IMG/VR virus record: IMGVR_UViG_3300003937_000346
Span: 62,001-126,000 of that record
DNA length: 64,000 bases
Source of the DNA: a virus
Direction: 5' to 3' (one strand)
The notes under the pieces were generated by a model. That model saw only the letters and a program-made list of their open reading frames with translations. It searched no databases and was not told the origin of the DNA. Position 1 is the first letter of the stretch. Each line of letters begins with the position of its first letter. Below are positions 51,415 through 60,012 of this stretch, one piece after another. Made by a program: the position numbers and the translations under genes.

Positions 51415-53754
51415 TTATATTTTTGTATTAATTGATTGTATTGATGATATGTTTTCATTTTTCTCAATCATAAGTAGGTTATCCGACCATGTCCTAATTA
51501 ATGGGTTATGTGAAATTACTAGTATGTGTTCGAAATATTCTTTAATTTTGATGAAGAATTCACCCACCATTTCTAAATTTTCGTCCGCAATCTTCCCAAA
51601 TACTTCATCCATAACTACAATGTTTGGTTTTGGTAATGATGAAACCTTTGTTAGTACACTTCTAAGTGCTAAGGATGCAATTGTTCTTTCATACCCCGAA
51701 CCAGCGTAAAGGGGTTTCACAACCCTGGTATCTGTATCTATCATTATGAAATCAAGTTCATTACTACTATTAATTTTAATCTCTAATTTAAACATACAAC
51801 TATCATCCAATAAATGACTTAGTTCATTGTTTAAAAATGGGATCATGTCTCTCAGAATAGTTTTAGAAATACCATTTTTACCAAACACGGTTAAATATAC
51901 TTTATATGTTTCTAAAACTTTCTCCTCCACCAATATTTCTTTTATTAATTTCTTATTAATGTCGATTTTTTCGTTAAAGTTCTTTATATCATTCTTATAC
52001 CTTTCAACCAAAATATTTGATTGTTTAATGTCAGAAGACGCAGTGTCTATTTGAGTTCTGAGTACTATTAGATCTTTATCTATTTGTATATTTCTTTCGT
52101 GTTTCTTTTTGTTAGCTTCAAAAAATTCTAGTTTGTTTTTTTTATCCTTCTTATCCATCTCGATTTGTCTAATCTCAAGTTCGTATCGAGTATTGATAAG
52201 TTTATTTTTTTCATAGGTCTCGTATTCTTTTTTCAGTGTTGAGAATTTGACTTCCTCTTCGGTCGTTATTTCAATTGTCTTATTAGTTTTATCAATGGTT
52301 TTCTCAAAATCCTTGATTTCTAATTTTTTAGAGTTTATTTCTTTGGTGTGGTCCACGCCCTCTAAAGGTCGTTTACATGTAGGACATGTGCTCCCCTCAG
52401 TTAATTGGTGTATTTGGTCCTCACATTTTTTTATGTTGTGAGTATCCTCCTTTACTTTAAATGATAAATCCCTCAATAAGTCCTTTATTGAATCATGTTT
52501 TTCTTCTAAATAATAATCTTTAGGTTCCTTTACAACTGTTTCTTTTAAAGTCTTATTAAGTCTTTTTATTTTTTCATCACAATCTTTAATTTCACTCTTA
52601 ATTGTGGTTGGATTGGTCTTCACTAAGGTCTGATCAACATCAGTGTGTTTCTCACTTAATATTTTCTCTTTCTTTTCTTCTAAATCTTTTAATTTTTTAG
52701 TTGCATCTGTTAAATCCTTCTTTTTCTTAGAAATTTCCCCATCCTTTATTTTAATCTGATCATAATATGTCTCTATCTGATTCTCTAAGGTAAACTTATC
52801 TTTAGTGTTAGATAACATCTTTCTTTCATAGGTGTTTTTCATTTCCCTACAAACCCTTTCCTTCTCTTTTAACGCCTCTAGACCTATAAATTTCGTAAGT
52901 ATTTGACCTCTTTCGGTTGGTTTGGTGTCTATCAACTCCTCTAAGTTATATCCTGTGGTTAATATTGTTGAGAGGAAGTCTTTTTTCGTTCCTATTGCTT
53001 TGACAATGAACTTTTCCGTTTCTTTACGTTGTTCTCCCGATAAGTTCTTATATGTGCCATCTTCAAGAATTTTATGAAACTGTAAATCATTTTTTACTGT
53101 GTATTTCTCAGATCTACCTAATTTTCTAGTTACTTCTCTTTCAATCACATAGTCCTCACCATCGATAGTTATCACACCTTTTACATGTACACGGTTTTTA
53201 TCGGTAAATCTATTAAAAATCTCTTCAGATTTGTTTGTTTTGGTGGTGCTGTTAAAGAATAAAAACATTAATAAATCTACTGTAGAGGTAGATTTCCCAC
53301 CAAAATTCCTTGGATTAGATTCCACAACAGTAATACCGTCTAAATTCTCAAAATCTATTTTATTGTTTTCCCCAAAAGATAGAAAGTTTGAAAACTCAAC
53401 ATTTTTAATATACCACCTATTATACTTGATAATTGTCTCATCTTGTGCAAAAATAGTTTCATTAACCTTATTATCTAATCTATCAATCATGTCACCATGA
53501 GTAACAATGTTATTTTGTTTAATGAAGTCATTCATTAATAACTTCTGATAATTAGGATCTAAAATACTTTCACTTATTTCTAGTGATTTTAGTTTATTAT
53601 TATTGTTTGTGGTTTGAATTTTGGTAATTACCTTAATGAATCTAGTGTTGTATTTTTCTTTAAAGTAATTTTTAACCCTCTTCATTTTTTCAGGTGTGAA
53701 TGCTTCAGGGGTATCATGCCATGTTACTTTTATGTATGGATTTTCGTGTTTCAT
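51415..53754 (-). CDS. SbcC/Rad50-like recombination exonuclease subunit (T4 gp46 type), 779 aa
   Basis: The N-terminal ATPase half has YIKNVEFSNFLSFGENNKID and a P-loop region SNPRNFGGKSTSTVDLL. Long coiled-coil arms flank a zinc hook CPTCKRP near residue 456. The C-terminal half has GSGYERTIASLALRS (signature motif) and NIVVMDEVFGKIADEN (Walker B). T4 gp46 works with gp47 to resect DNA ends for recombination-dependent replication and host DNA breakdown. The P-loop lacks its first glycine (NPRNFGGKS). The gp47 partner is four genes upstream. Confidence 0.88.
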   Translation of the reverse strand: MKHENPYIKVTWHDTPEAFTPEKMKRVKNYFKEKYNTRFIKVITKIQTTNNNNKLKSLEISESILDPNYQKLLMNDFIKQNNIVTHGDMIDRLDNKVNETIFAQDETIIKYNRWYIKNVEFSNFLSFGENNKIDFENLDGITVVESNPRNFGGKSTSTVDLLMFLFFNSTTKTNKSEEIFNRFTDKNRVHVKGVITIDGEDYVIEREVTRKLGRSEKYTVKNDLQFHKILEDGTYKNLSGEQRKETEKFIVKAIGTKKDFLSTILTTGYNLEELIDTKPTERGQILTKFIGLEALKEKERVCREMKNTYERKMLSNTKDKFTLENQIETYYDQIKIKDGEISKKKKDLTDATKKLKDLEEKKEKILSEKHTDVDQTLVKTNPTTIKSEIKDCDEKIKRLNKTLKETVVKEPKDYYLEEKHDSIKDLLRDLSFKVKEDTHNIKKCEDQIHQLTEGSTCPTCKRPLEGVDHTKEINSKKLEIKDFEKTIDKTNKTIEITTEEEVKFSTLKKEYETYEKNKLINTRYELEIRQIEMDKKDKKNKLEFFEANKKKHERNIQIDKDLIVLRTQIDTASSDIKQSNILVERYKNDIKNFNEKIDINKKLIKEILVEEKVLETYKVYLTVFGKNGISKTILRDMIPFLNNELSHLLDDSCMFKLEIKINSSNELDFIMIDTDTRVVKPLYAGSGYERTIASLALRSVLTKVSSLPKPNIVVMDEVFGKIADENLEMVGEFFIKIKEYFEHILVISHNPLIRTWSDNLLMIEKNENISSIQSINTKI

Positions 53755-54267
53755 TTATTTTACTTTATAGTATTTTCCATTTTTTACATTGTAAGTTTCT
53801 ACATCACTTTCCCTGAAGGATAACCATTCCTCAACTTCATTACTGTTTGAAGGTTTAAATTTGGTTCTAACTAACTTTTTAGAATTCCTAACCGTCTCGG
53901 GACGAATGATCAAGAACTGAGTGAAATCAACATTAGACCTTACAAATATATTCTTATGACTACTTGGATTAACCCTTACTTTATTGTAGTACGTATATTC
54001 ATCTAACCAATACTTCTCTTTCCTAATTGGGATATTTGCAGTCCTAAAAGACTGTTCAGATATAAGTGAGTAATTGTTGTTTTCCCAAAAATTACCGCTC
54101 CATTTACCATGTTCAACCTCCACACCTAACGTGGGATCGTTTATACCTACAAGATCTATCTTATTGTGTATGTCATTATGTTTTAAATTAATTCTAAACC
54201 GTTGTTTAAAAAATTTAATCACTTCATTCCTAATAAGAGTATCATTGAATTTACCCGGTATAAACAT
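53755..54267 (-). CDS. putative PD-(D/E)XK-like nuclease or DNA-associated protein, 170 aa
   Basis: NDIHNKIDLVGINDPTLGVE followed by VEHGKW resembles a D-x(n)-(E/D)-x-(E/K) nuclease core (ID ... VEVEHGKW). A basic, Tyr-rich second half follows. The match is short and other folds are possible. It starts directly upstream of gp46 and shares the recombination operon, which fits a DNA-processing role. Confidence 0.4.
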   Translation of the reverse strand: MFIPGKFNDTLIRNEVIKFFKQRFRINLKHNDIHNKIDLVGINDPTLGVEVEHGKWSGNFWENNNYSLISEQSFRTANIPIRKEKYWLDEYTYYNKVRVNPSSHKNIFVRSNVDFTQFLIIRPETVRNSKKLVRTKFKPSNSNEVEEWLSFRESDVETYNVKNGKYYKVK

Positions 54268-54275
54268 TCATGGTC

Positions 54276-54587
54276 TTATTTTATTCTACTTTCTTCGAAA
54301 AATTCTACAAAAGAGTTTATTGCCCAAACGACACCCGCGGTGAATAATCCGTCAAAGAATATCCCAAAATAACCTACCGAGAAAATTTTTGAACTTATAC
54401 CTCCTAAGGTTAACGATAAAAAGAAACCCACCCATGTTGATGTACATAGAGGACAATTAACTAATTCACCGAAAAACTTTGAGTGTTTGTTGATCCAATT
54501 ACGAAGACCTTCGAATATTGATCCGTATACTATTATGGTCGTCATTCCATACGCCATAAAACTCCAAAATATTAATAAACCTATCAT
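54276..54587 (-). CDS. small membrane protein, DUF1360-like, 103 aa
   Basis: Three hydrophobic helices: MIGLLIFWSFMAYGMTTIIV, WVGFFLSLTLGGI and IFFDGLFTAGVVWAINSFV. Between the first two is ELVNCPLCTSTWVGFF, the C-x-x-C-xS/T-x-W signature of DUF1360-type phage membrane proteins. It is inner-membrane located; function not established. It sits between a nuclease-like gene and a coiled-coil gene in the recombination run. Confidence 0.65.
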   Translation of the reverse strand: MIGLLIFWSFMAYGMTTIIVYGSIFEGLRNWINKHSKFFGELVNCPLCTSTWVGFFLSLTLGGISSKIFSVGYFGIFFDGLFTAGVVWAINSFVEFFEESRIK

Positions 54588-54627
54588 ATTAAAAGATACG
54601 TAAATTAATATTAAGAGTCAACCCCGT

Positions 54628-55218
54628 TTACTCGTCGTATAATGAGTTTAGGTTGGAATTTTTAATGTATTTTGCTTTGTTTAGGTTGGATAGAGATGAG
54701 GTTATTTTTTCTAACTCCTCTTTAAGTTTTTTATTCTCTTCTTTCAATTTCTCAATCTCATCGTTATTGATAACCTCCTTTACAACTTTCTTAGGTTTCT
54801 TTTTAAGTTTTGTCTCAAGTGAGGTGACTTTTTTTGATAGTCCTTTTTTATCTTTTTCTAATTCAGAGATTTTATCACCGAGTTGTTTGACCTGCTCGTC
54901 ATCAGTTATGTATATTTCCTTTTCTACTATTACTTCGATAGGTTTTTCTACTTCAACTATCTTTTCAACCTCTTTGATTACTTCAACAGGTTTTTCTACT
55001 TCTTTGATTACTTCAATTTCTTTTACGACTTCTTTCTCAATCTCCTTAATGACTTCCTTACCTTTTAAAAAGGAGGGAGTTTCACCGTATTTTAAGATAG
55101 TGAATCCTCTGTCAAATGTTTCCTTTGCTAACTTGTTTACCTTAACTATTTTATTTAGTTCACAGTATTCAAGGAATTCATCATCCAATATTAAGGAGGA
55201 TTTCTTTTTCATCATCAA
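54628..55218 (-). CDS. coiled-coil protein with KEVEKPVEVIKEVEK repeats, 196 aa
   Basis: The N-terminal 50 residues (LILDDEFLEYCELNKIVKVN, KLAKETFDRGFTILKYGETP) look like a small helical domain. Residues 55-105 are near-perfect KE(V/I)EK-P-(V/I)EVIKEVE repeats, and the rest is a coiled coil. Proteins of this shape are found next to gp47 in T4-like phages. The start lies 38 bases inside the end of gp47. Function unknown; possibly a scaffold or partner of the recombination complex. Confidence 0.6.
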   Translation of the reverse strand: MMMKKKSSLILDDEFLEYCELNKIVKVNKLAKETFDRGFTILKYGETPSFLKGKEVIKEIEKEVVKEIEVIKEVEKPVEVIKEVEKIVEVEKPIEVIVEKEIYITDDEQVKQLGDKISELEKDKKGLSKKVTSLETKLKKKPKKVVKEVINNDEIEKLKEENKKLKEELEKITSSLSNLNKAKYIKNSNLNSLYDE

Positions 55219-55984
55219 TATCTTTAATGTCGTTTATTGAGAAGTGAAGAAATGGTTGTTTGTTTTCCAAATCAAAGAACTCATAGTCATCGGTCTCTAC
55301 ATCATAAATACCATATCCGTGATGTTTTACCGTTTCGCCAAAGTTTTGTTGTACTAATGAACCAACCATAACCGCTCTCCCACCATCAGGTAATTCAAAA
55401 ACTTGTCTCTTATGAATGTCTCCACATAATAATATGTCAAGGTCCTTAAAATTTAAAGGAGAATATCCGTCTTCAAACTCATAACCAGTGTCGGTGGATA
55501 ATCCCGCAATTGGACTATGGAAAAGACCGACATATAACCCGTCTTCTTTTTCAAATACAGGTCTTTGATTGTGTTGGTATAGTGAGTAGACAACCCAATT
55601 AATATTCTCGTCTTTATAAACCTCACTATCTTTATAGTAGACAATGTTGTCGTTTTTCATCATTTCAACAACAGGTGTTATACTATCAACCCTTTCGTGA
55701 TTATTTTCTAAGAAATCATGATTACCGGGTATGATAACTACCTTACCTATTTCACGAGTAATGTCATTTAAGAATTTAGATAATATTACTAATTGTTCGT
55801 TAGATATGTTTATCTTTTCATGAACCAAGTCACCCGCAATAACGACCCTTATTTCGTGGTATTCATAACCCTTTACTTGTTCCTTAGCACTCTCAATAAA
55901 CTTTTCAAATTGTTCAATATACATATCGTGGTACTTAGTCCTACGTATATGTATGTCGGCAGTATGTATAATTTTTTTAATCAT
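55181..55984 (-). CDS. SbcD/Mre11-like nuclease subunit (T4 gp47 type), 267 aa
   Basis: KIIHTADIHIRRTKYHDMYI (D-x-H), VIAGDLVHEKI (GD), VVIIPGNHDFLEN (GNHD) and LLCGDIHKRQV (GDxH) are the metallophosphoesterase motifs in order, with a GLFHSPI-type H in between. It pairs with the gp46-like ATPase to form an end-resecting nuclease. The length is short compared with T4 gp47 (339 aa), so the C-terminal capping domain is reduced. Confidence 0.88.
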   Translation of the reverse strand: MIKKIIHTADIHIRRTKYHDMYIEQFEKFIESAKEQVKGYEYHEIRVVIAGDLVHEKINISNEQLVILSKFLNDITREIGKVVIIPGNHDFLENNHERVDSITPVVEMMKNDNIVYYKDSEVYKDENINWVVYSLYQHNQRPVFEKEDGLYVGLFHSPIAGLSTDTGYEFEDGYSPLNFKDLDILLCGDIHKRQVFELPDGGRAVMVGSLVQQNFGETVKHHGYGIYDVETDDYEFFDLENKQPFLHFSINDIKDIDDEKEILLNIG

Positions 55985-56216
55985 TTCTATTTGATTTAGC
56001 TCGTTTTCTTTCTCTTCTAAGTTTTTTATCTGATAAACCTCTGTTTTCTATATCTTTAGTTTCGGTTTTGTTGTTAGTTTTTACCTTAACAGATTTTCTA
56101 TTTTTCTTATATTCTTCTTTACTACAATAAAACCAAGAACCACTACTAACCAACATTTCTGCAGTAGAGTCATCAACTCTTCTTACGTCTTCACTATTAT
56201 TTTTAACTGTTTTCAT
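55977..56216 (-). CDS. small basic conserved phage protein, 79 aa
   Basis: DVRRVDDSTAEMLVSSGSWF and YCSKEEYKK form a compact N-terminal domain repeatedly seen in small proteins of T4-like phages, followed by a lysine/arginine-rich tail (DKKLRRERKRAKSNRND). The start is tight to the upstream nucleotidyltransferase and the end overlaps gp47 by 8 bases. Nucleic-acid binding is possible from the charge; function unknown. Confidence 0.6.
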   Translation of the reverse strand: MKTVKNNSEDVRRVDDSTAEMLVSSGSWFYCSKEEYKKNRKSVKVKTNNKTETKDIENRGLSDKKLRRERKRAKSNRND

Positions 56217-56217
56217 A

Positions 56218-56973
56218 TTACTCTCTTTTATAATCGTCTTCTATTCTAATGATATCGTCCTCACCAAAGTAAGTTCCTGTTTGGACTTCTACAAATTCAA
56301 CAACCTCATCTGTCTCATTCCATGCTCTGTGTTTTCTCCCTTTAGGTATTCTAACTGATTGTCCCTCACCTCTAAAAATTTTTTCATCATCTAATACAAT
56401 GGTCAAAGTTCCTTTGGTGACTGTCCATACCTCCTGCCTTTCAGTATGGTATTGGTAAGACATTCTTTGTTCTGGATTTAATATAATATTCTTTACTTTA
56501 CATTTATCTGTTTCGTAAACTACTTTATATTCACCCCAAGGTTTAACCTCACTTTGATAAGTCGACTCACTTATCAGTTTTTTAAATTTTGTGGTAGACC
56601 ATCCATGATCCCTATTAATCCATGATATTGGAATATCTAACTCATCGCCAGTGAATTTTCGGTCTTTATAGTCAACACCTTGGAACCTTACGTCGGGTTT
56701 TATCTCTTTAAGAAGTTCAACCAAATCCTTTTCATATGTATATGTATATATATTTGAAATGAATCTTATAGAGAAAAGGATCTGCATTCTTTCCTGTATA
56801 TCTAAAATTGGTTTTAATTTTTCTTTAGGTCTTTCAATTGATGGATCGGTATGTAATAAAATTATAAACTCTTCACATTGATCGAAACACTCTTTAAACA
56901 TGTGAACATAACCTGGATGAATAATATCAAAATTACCCGCAATAACTCCTTTCTTAAATTTCTTCTCCATCAT
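56218..56973 (-). CDS. nucleotidyltransferase (TagD/RfaE-like) fused to a cupin, 251 aa
   Basis: GVIAGNFDIIHPGYVHMFKE matches the cytidylyltransferase GxFDxxHxGH motif, with tyrosine at the last position. WINRDHGWSTTKFKKLI matches the ISSTxI block. From residue 135 a double-stranded beta-helix follows: YKVVYETDKCKVKNIILNPE, MSYQYHTERQEVWTVTKGTL and VRIPKGRKHRAWNETD. This is like the C-terminal cupin of mannose-6-phosphate isomerase/GDP-mannose pyrophosphorylase. The enzyme likely links sugar-phosphate activation to isomerisation or sensing; the exact reaction is unknown. Confidence 0.75.
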   Translation of the reverse strand: MMEKKFKKGVIAGNFDIIHPGYVHMFKECFDQCEEFIILLHTDPSIERPKEKLKPILDIQERMQILFSIRFISNIYTYTYEKDLVELLKEIKPDVRFQGVDYKDRKFTGDELDIPISWINRDHGWSTTKFKKLISESTYQSEVKPWGEYKVVYETDKCKVKNIILNPEQRMSYQYHTERQEVWTVTKGTLTIVLDDEKIFRGEGQSVRIPKGRKHRAWNETDEVVEFVEVQTGTYFGEDDIIRIEDDYKRE

Positions 56974-57403
56974 TTAATATGTTTGGGTTTTGTTGTATGG
57001 TCTGTCTTGTAATAAGATCTTTTATTTTAGTAGTTGACCAATTATGGGATCTAGTTGTATATATTACCTCTATTGGTAGTTCTTTCCCTGTGAAATCTTT
57101 ACCTAAATAATCTTCACCCAATATTCTGATATCAGGTTTAATTATATTTATCAATTCTAATAATTCTTCTTCTGTTTGGTATACGAATACTTCATCTATG
57201 TATTGTATAGACATTAGAGTTTTATATCTTTCGTAAAGAGGGATAACAGGTTTATATTTACTTTTTCTATGTAAAGATGGATCTCTTTGTAGGAAGACAA
57301 TAAACCAATCACAATGTTGTTTTGCGGTCTCGAAAGTGTATATATAACCCGGATGTAATAAATCAAAATTACCCGCAGTAAAACCTATCTTTCCTTTTCC
57401 CAT
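56954..57403 (-). CDS. cytidylyltransferase-like nucleotidyltransferase, 149 aa
   Basis: GFTAGNFDLLHPGYIYTFET is the GxFDxxHxGH-type active site, again with tyrosine for the last histidine. VIYTTRSHNWSTTKIKDLI matches the STTKI block. The length is that of glycerol-3-phosphate cytidylyltransferase (TagD) or the RfaE C-domain. It overlaps the fused paralogue downstream by 20 bases and the nuclease gene upstream by one base. Probably a tandem duplicate. The activated product may feed the sugar cassette. Confidence 0.75.
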   Translation of the reverse strand: MGKGKIGFTAGNFDLLHPGYIYTFETAKQHCDWFIVFLQRDPSLHRKSKYKPVIPLYERYKTLMSIQYIDEVFVYQTEEELLELINIIKPDIRILGEDYLGKDFTGKELPIEVIYTTRSHNWSTTKIKDLITRQTIQQNPNILNDGEEI

Positions 57404-58257
57404 TATTTTAAAACTTTATCCATATCCATTAAAAGGATTTTATGTGTGACATCTTTAGGTACCCTATATTCCTCATAACTCATATCTTCCTTTACCAAGA
57501 CGATTATACAACCTAACAATTTCTTGTGTTCAAAATCCGAACCCTCTAACATCTTCATAAGAAGTCTACCGTAAAAGGGTAGTTGTAAATAATAGTGACC
57601 TAATGCAGTACTATCTACATTATCAAAAGGTGGATACATTTTTTTTGTGTAATGTTTCTTTTTAAAGTTTTCAGGTTTATTTGTTTTCCAATCAGTAATA
57701 ACAATACCATAATCGGTACCTTCTTTATTCTCAACTAACCACACCTTATCAGGTTGACCCACATAACCTAAATCAGGATCACCTAAGACAATTTCCGTAT
57801 CGAGTAATACTGCATTTCTTTCGTGCATTAACTTTATAAAGTCTTTTCCCGCACCTATCATATTATTACTTCGTTCTATTTGTTCCTCATCACATTGATA
57901 TATTGGTTCTCTTACATCTTTATAATCTCCGTACTCTGAGATCAACTCTTTTTCTAAAATGTAATGTACCCTACTCCCTTGGTTAGTTGCGTAAGTTCCT
58001 TTATCGGCCCACTCCTTTAATAATTCTTTCTGTTTTTGTTTGTCTCCCTTAGACATTCTCCATGAGATACCTTCAGAATCAAACTCTTCATAGAATTTTT
58101 TTATAACCTTGGATACCGATGGATAATTAGACCTAATCATACCATTATTATCCCTCATGAAATATAAATGGTCTTCCTCAATAAAAGTTAAACTTATATC
58201 TTCTCTTCTTTTATTTAGTATTTTTCTTATTTTCTCTGCCTCTTTATTTAAATCCAT
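57403..58257 (-). CDS. RecB-family PD-(D/E)XK nuclease, 284 aa
   Basis: SRVHYILEKELI (H motif), YVGQPDKVWLV (the GxxD of motif II), VITDWKTNKPENFKK (D-W-K-T, motif III) and QLPFYGRLL (Q-Y motif) occur in the order seen in RecB/Cas4-type nucleases. It overlaps the primase gene by one base. It probably trims or unwinds-and-cuts DNA ends in phage replication or recombination. No CRISPR genes are nearby, so Cas4 activity is not implied. Confidence 0.75.
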   Translation of the reverse strand: MDLNKEAEKIRKILNKRREDISLTFIEEDHLYFMRDNNGMIRSNYPSVSKVIKKFYEEFDSEGISWRMSKGDKQKQKELLKEWADKGTYATNQGSRVHYILEKELISEYGDYKDVREPIYQCDEEQIERSNNMIGAGKDFIKLMHERNAVLLDTEIVLGDPDLGYVGQPDKVWLVENKEGTDYGIVITDWKTNKPENFKKKHYTKKMYPPFDNVDSTALGHYYLQLPFYGRLLMKMLEGSDFEHKKLLGCIIVLVKEDMSYEEYRVPKDVTHKILLMDMDKVLK

Positions 58258-59198
58258 TAATCTAATTGTGTTTCGTTGTGATTTGATAAGTCACCACCCA
58301 TATCGGCAATGTCCTTATCTGAGTCTAATTTTATTACCCATATTTTACCCATGAGTCTTCCCACATTCATTCTGTGGTATAATTTTACAGTATCTGACCA
58401 CGCATCCCCATCCAAAACAATGGTTACTTTATTTGCGTTATCATATATTTTTTCCAATAAATTATCGGTAATGAACTTACCTAACATTGGTATAGAGTTT
58501 TCTAAAAATAAACTATCAAATGCCCCCTCAACAATATAAACGGGTTTGTCCCAATCTATCAAATGTTCGTTCCATATTAGATTATCTTTATCTGCTTGGG
58601 GATTCATATACTTTCTCCTACTATACCTTGTAAAAGACCTAGCAACAAAATAATTTATGTCATCGTATTCATCGTACGACGGTATAATTACCCTATTTTC
58701 ATATAAACCATTGTCACAATAACCAATTCGGTATTTTTTAATCATTTCATCGGTTATATTTCTACCCCTCAAATAATTGTATGCTCGTTTATATTGGTGT
58801 GTCAATTTTCTACCTGTACTCGCCTCTGAAAATTCTATAAATTCTTTAGGTAGTCTTAATTTTTTAAATTTTTTATCTGCCCGATATACAAATTCATCAG
58901 GACTATATAATTTGAAATCTCTAATTTGTATTTTACTACCATACTTGTAAACTAACCTATTTAAATGTCCGTGTGTGTGGTGGGTTTCAGAACAAACCCA
59001 ACATTTATATACAAACATTTTATAGTTTATCTCTAAATTACCTTTACCATCACCTTCATCTAAACCCTTTACATCATGTGAACATACGGGACAATCGAAC
59101 GTAATTTGACCCCTCGCATCATTGTGTGATCTACTGTCACCAAATATATCGTGGAGAACATCAACTAACGGTATAAAATCTACTTCTTGGGTCATCAT
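58257..59198 (-). CDS. DnaG-type DNA primase, 313 aa
   Basis: I chose ATG 59198 (MMTQEVDFIPLVDVLHDIF). The longer frame adds 23 residues encoded by the terminator and promoter DNA. The zinc-binding domain has C36-x-x-C39 and C66-x-x-C69 (FDCPVCS, YKCWVCS). The catalytic TOPRIM region shows VYIVEGAFDSLFL (the invariant E) and KVTIVLDGDAWS (the DxD). It is shorter than bacterial DnaG, in the size range of T4 gp61. It makes RNA primers for lagging-strand synthesis. No helicase gene is in this window. Confidence 0.85.
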   Translation of the reverse strand: MMTQEVDFIPLVDVLHDIFGDSRSHNDARGQITFDCPVCSHDVKGLDEGDGKGNLEINYKMFVYKCWVCSETHHTHGHLNRLVYKYGSKIQIRDFKLYSPDEFVYRADKKFKKLRLPKEFIEFSEASTGRKLTHQYKRAYNYLRGRNITDEMIKKYRIGYCDNGLYENRVIIPSYDEYDDINYFVARSFTRYSRRKYMNPQADKDNLIWNEHLIDWDKPVYIVEGAFDSLFLENSIPMLGKFITDNLLEKIYDNANKVTIVLDGDAWSDTVKLYHRMNVGRLMGKIWVIKLDSDKDIADMGGDLSNHNETQLD

Positions 59199-59202
59199 AG
59201 TT

Positions 59203-59210
59203 ATAATATA
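59203..59210 (-). promoter_or_regulatory. CG-TATATTAT box before the primase gene
   Basis: The coding strand has TTTTTCGTATATTATAAC directly upstream of ATG 59198, downstream of a terminator. The -7 box matches other promoters in this window, but the -33 position reads TTT rather than TTG. Confidence 0.35.
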
Positions 59211-59225
59211 CGAAAAATAAATGAC

Positions 59226-59261
59226 AAAAAAAAGTCCCCAGGAACACCACTCCCTGGGGAC
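59226..59261 (-). terminator. strong rho-independent terminator
   Basis: The coding strand has GTCCCCAGG - 10-base loop - CCTGGGGAC followed by T8: a perfect 9-bp GC-rich stem. It lies about 100 bases after the RuvC-like gene and just upstream of the primase promoter, separating two transcription units. Confidence 0.92.
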
Positions 59262-59271
59262 AACCAACCAA

Positions 59272-59359
59272 CGTATAAGGAATAAACCCTATACGCCCCG
59301 TTTTCTCTTTTCATTAATAAATATAAGTAATTTTATTAAGAAAGTAAAGTCCCTTTCTT
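59272..59359 (-). other. two extra hairpins in the gap before the terminator
   Basis: CGTATAGGG-TTTATT-CCTTATACG (59272-59295; one mismatch in 9 bp) and AAGAAAG-GGACTTTA-CTTTCTT (59338-59359) precede the terminator on the minus strand. Together they make a structured 3' end of about 130 bases. It could stabilise the transcript or be a processed small RNA. A 37-codon frame across it looks accidental. Confidence 0.4.
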
Positions 59360-59963
59360 ATTTCCCCTCACTTTTTATTTTATTTATGTATCCTATAACC
59401 GCAGTGGCCGCATCACTCATGTCATAGTTTTCTTTTTTAAGGTTACCTGTCCTTGCGAGTGGCCATTCGACTTCAGGAAATAAATCATTTACGTGCTCCC
59501 ATACCACATGTTTTTTATCTATGGTTTTAGGGTAACCCCCAAACAATACGTTTCTACCCTTTGTGTTTTTACCCACTAGATCGGGGAATGCAAATTTTCT
59601 TGCATTATATGTTGATATAAAAGTTGGTACAATACCTAAGACATCAAAACATGATAAAAGAATCATACTATTATATCTAAGTAGAGTACCTACCGTGTAA
59701 ACATTGTTTGAATTTAATAGTGGTTCTTCGATAATGACCTTAGTAATACCAATATCTTTATAGTTTTCTAAGTGTTTTCTAAAACCATCCGCCTTTTTAA
59801 GTAGTTCTTCTATCTTATCTTCGGGTTTTGGTTTTATCTTAGGTGAAAAGTGAGTTAACTCAAGTAAATGAGAACCAGTTATGTCAAATAATGCCCACCC
59901 AATTGTTTTTGTGGAAATATCTAACCCTAATATTTTTGGTTTATTTTTAAATTTCTTGTCCAT
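59358..59963 (-). CDS. RuvC-like RNase H-fold nuclease, 201 aa
   Basis: I chose ATG 59963 (MDKKFKNKPKILGLDISTKT). KILGLDISTKTIGWALFD is the first strand pair with its catalytic Asp, KVIIEEPLLNSNN gives the Glu, and YDMSDAATAVIGYI near the end gives the last acidic residues (D-x-x-D-A). This is the RuvC/crossover-junction resolvase pattern. It may resolve branched DNA before packaging, a job done by gp49 in T4. It ends the upstream transcript at a strong terminator. Confidence 0.75.
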   Translation of the reverse strand: MDKKFKNKPKILGLDISTKTIGWALFDITGSHLLELTHFSPKIKPKPEDKIEELLKKADGFRKHLENYKDIGITKVIIEEPLLNSNNVYTVGTLLRYNSMILLSCFDVLGIVPTFISTYNARKFAFPDLVGKNTKGRNVLFGGYPKTIDKKHVVWEHVNDLFPEVEWPLARTGNLKKENYDMSDAATAVIGYINKIKSEGK

Positions 59964-60012
59964 ATAAATGTATATAGACAATTAATAAGTAAATTTAAGG
60001 AGATTGTAAAGA

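Noticed and set aside
54653-55240. Plus-strand 195-aa frame
   Set aside because: It is the shadow of the Lys/Glu repeats of the coiled-coil gene on the minus strand; it is only Ser/Phe/Thr-rich sequence.
57403-58257. Cas4 or other CRISPR-related nuclease
   Set aside because: PD-(D/E)XK motifs fit RecB-family phage nucleases. There is no cysteine cluster of the Cas4 type, and no repeats or cas genes are nearby.
59220-59320. Minus-strand 37-codon frame through the intergenic hairpins
   Set aside because: It runs across the terminator stem and its T8 run and into the primase promoter, so it is probably accidental.
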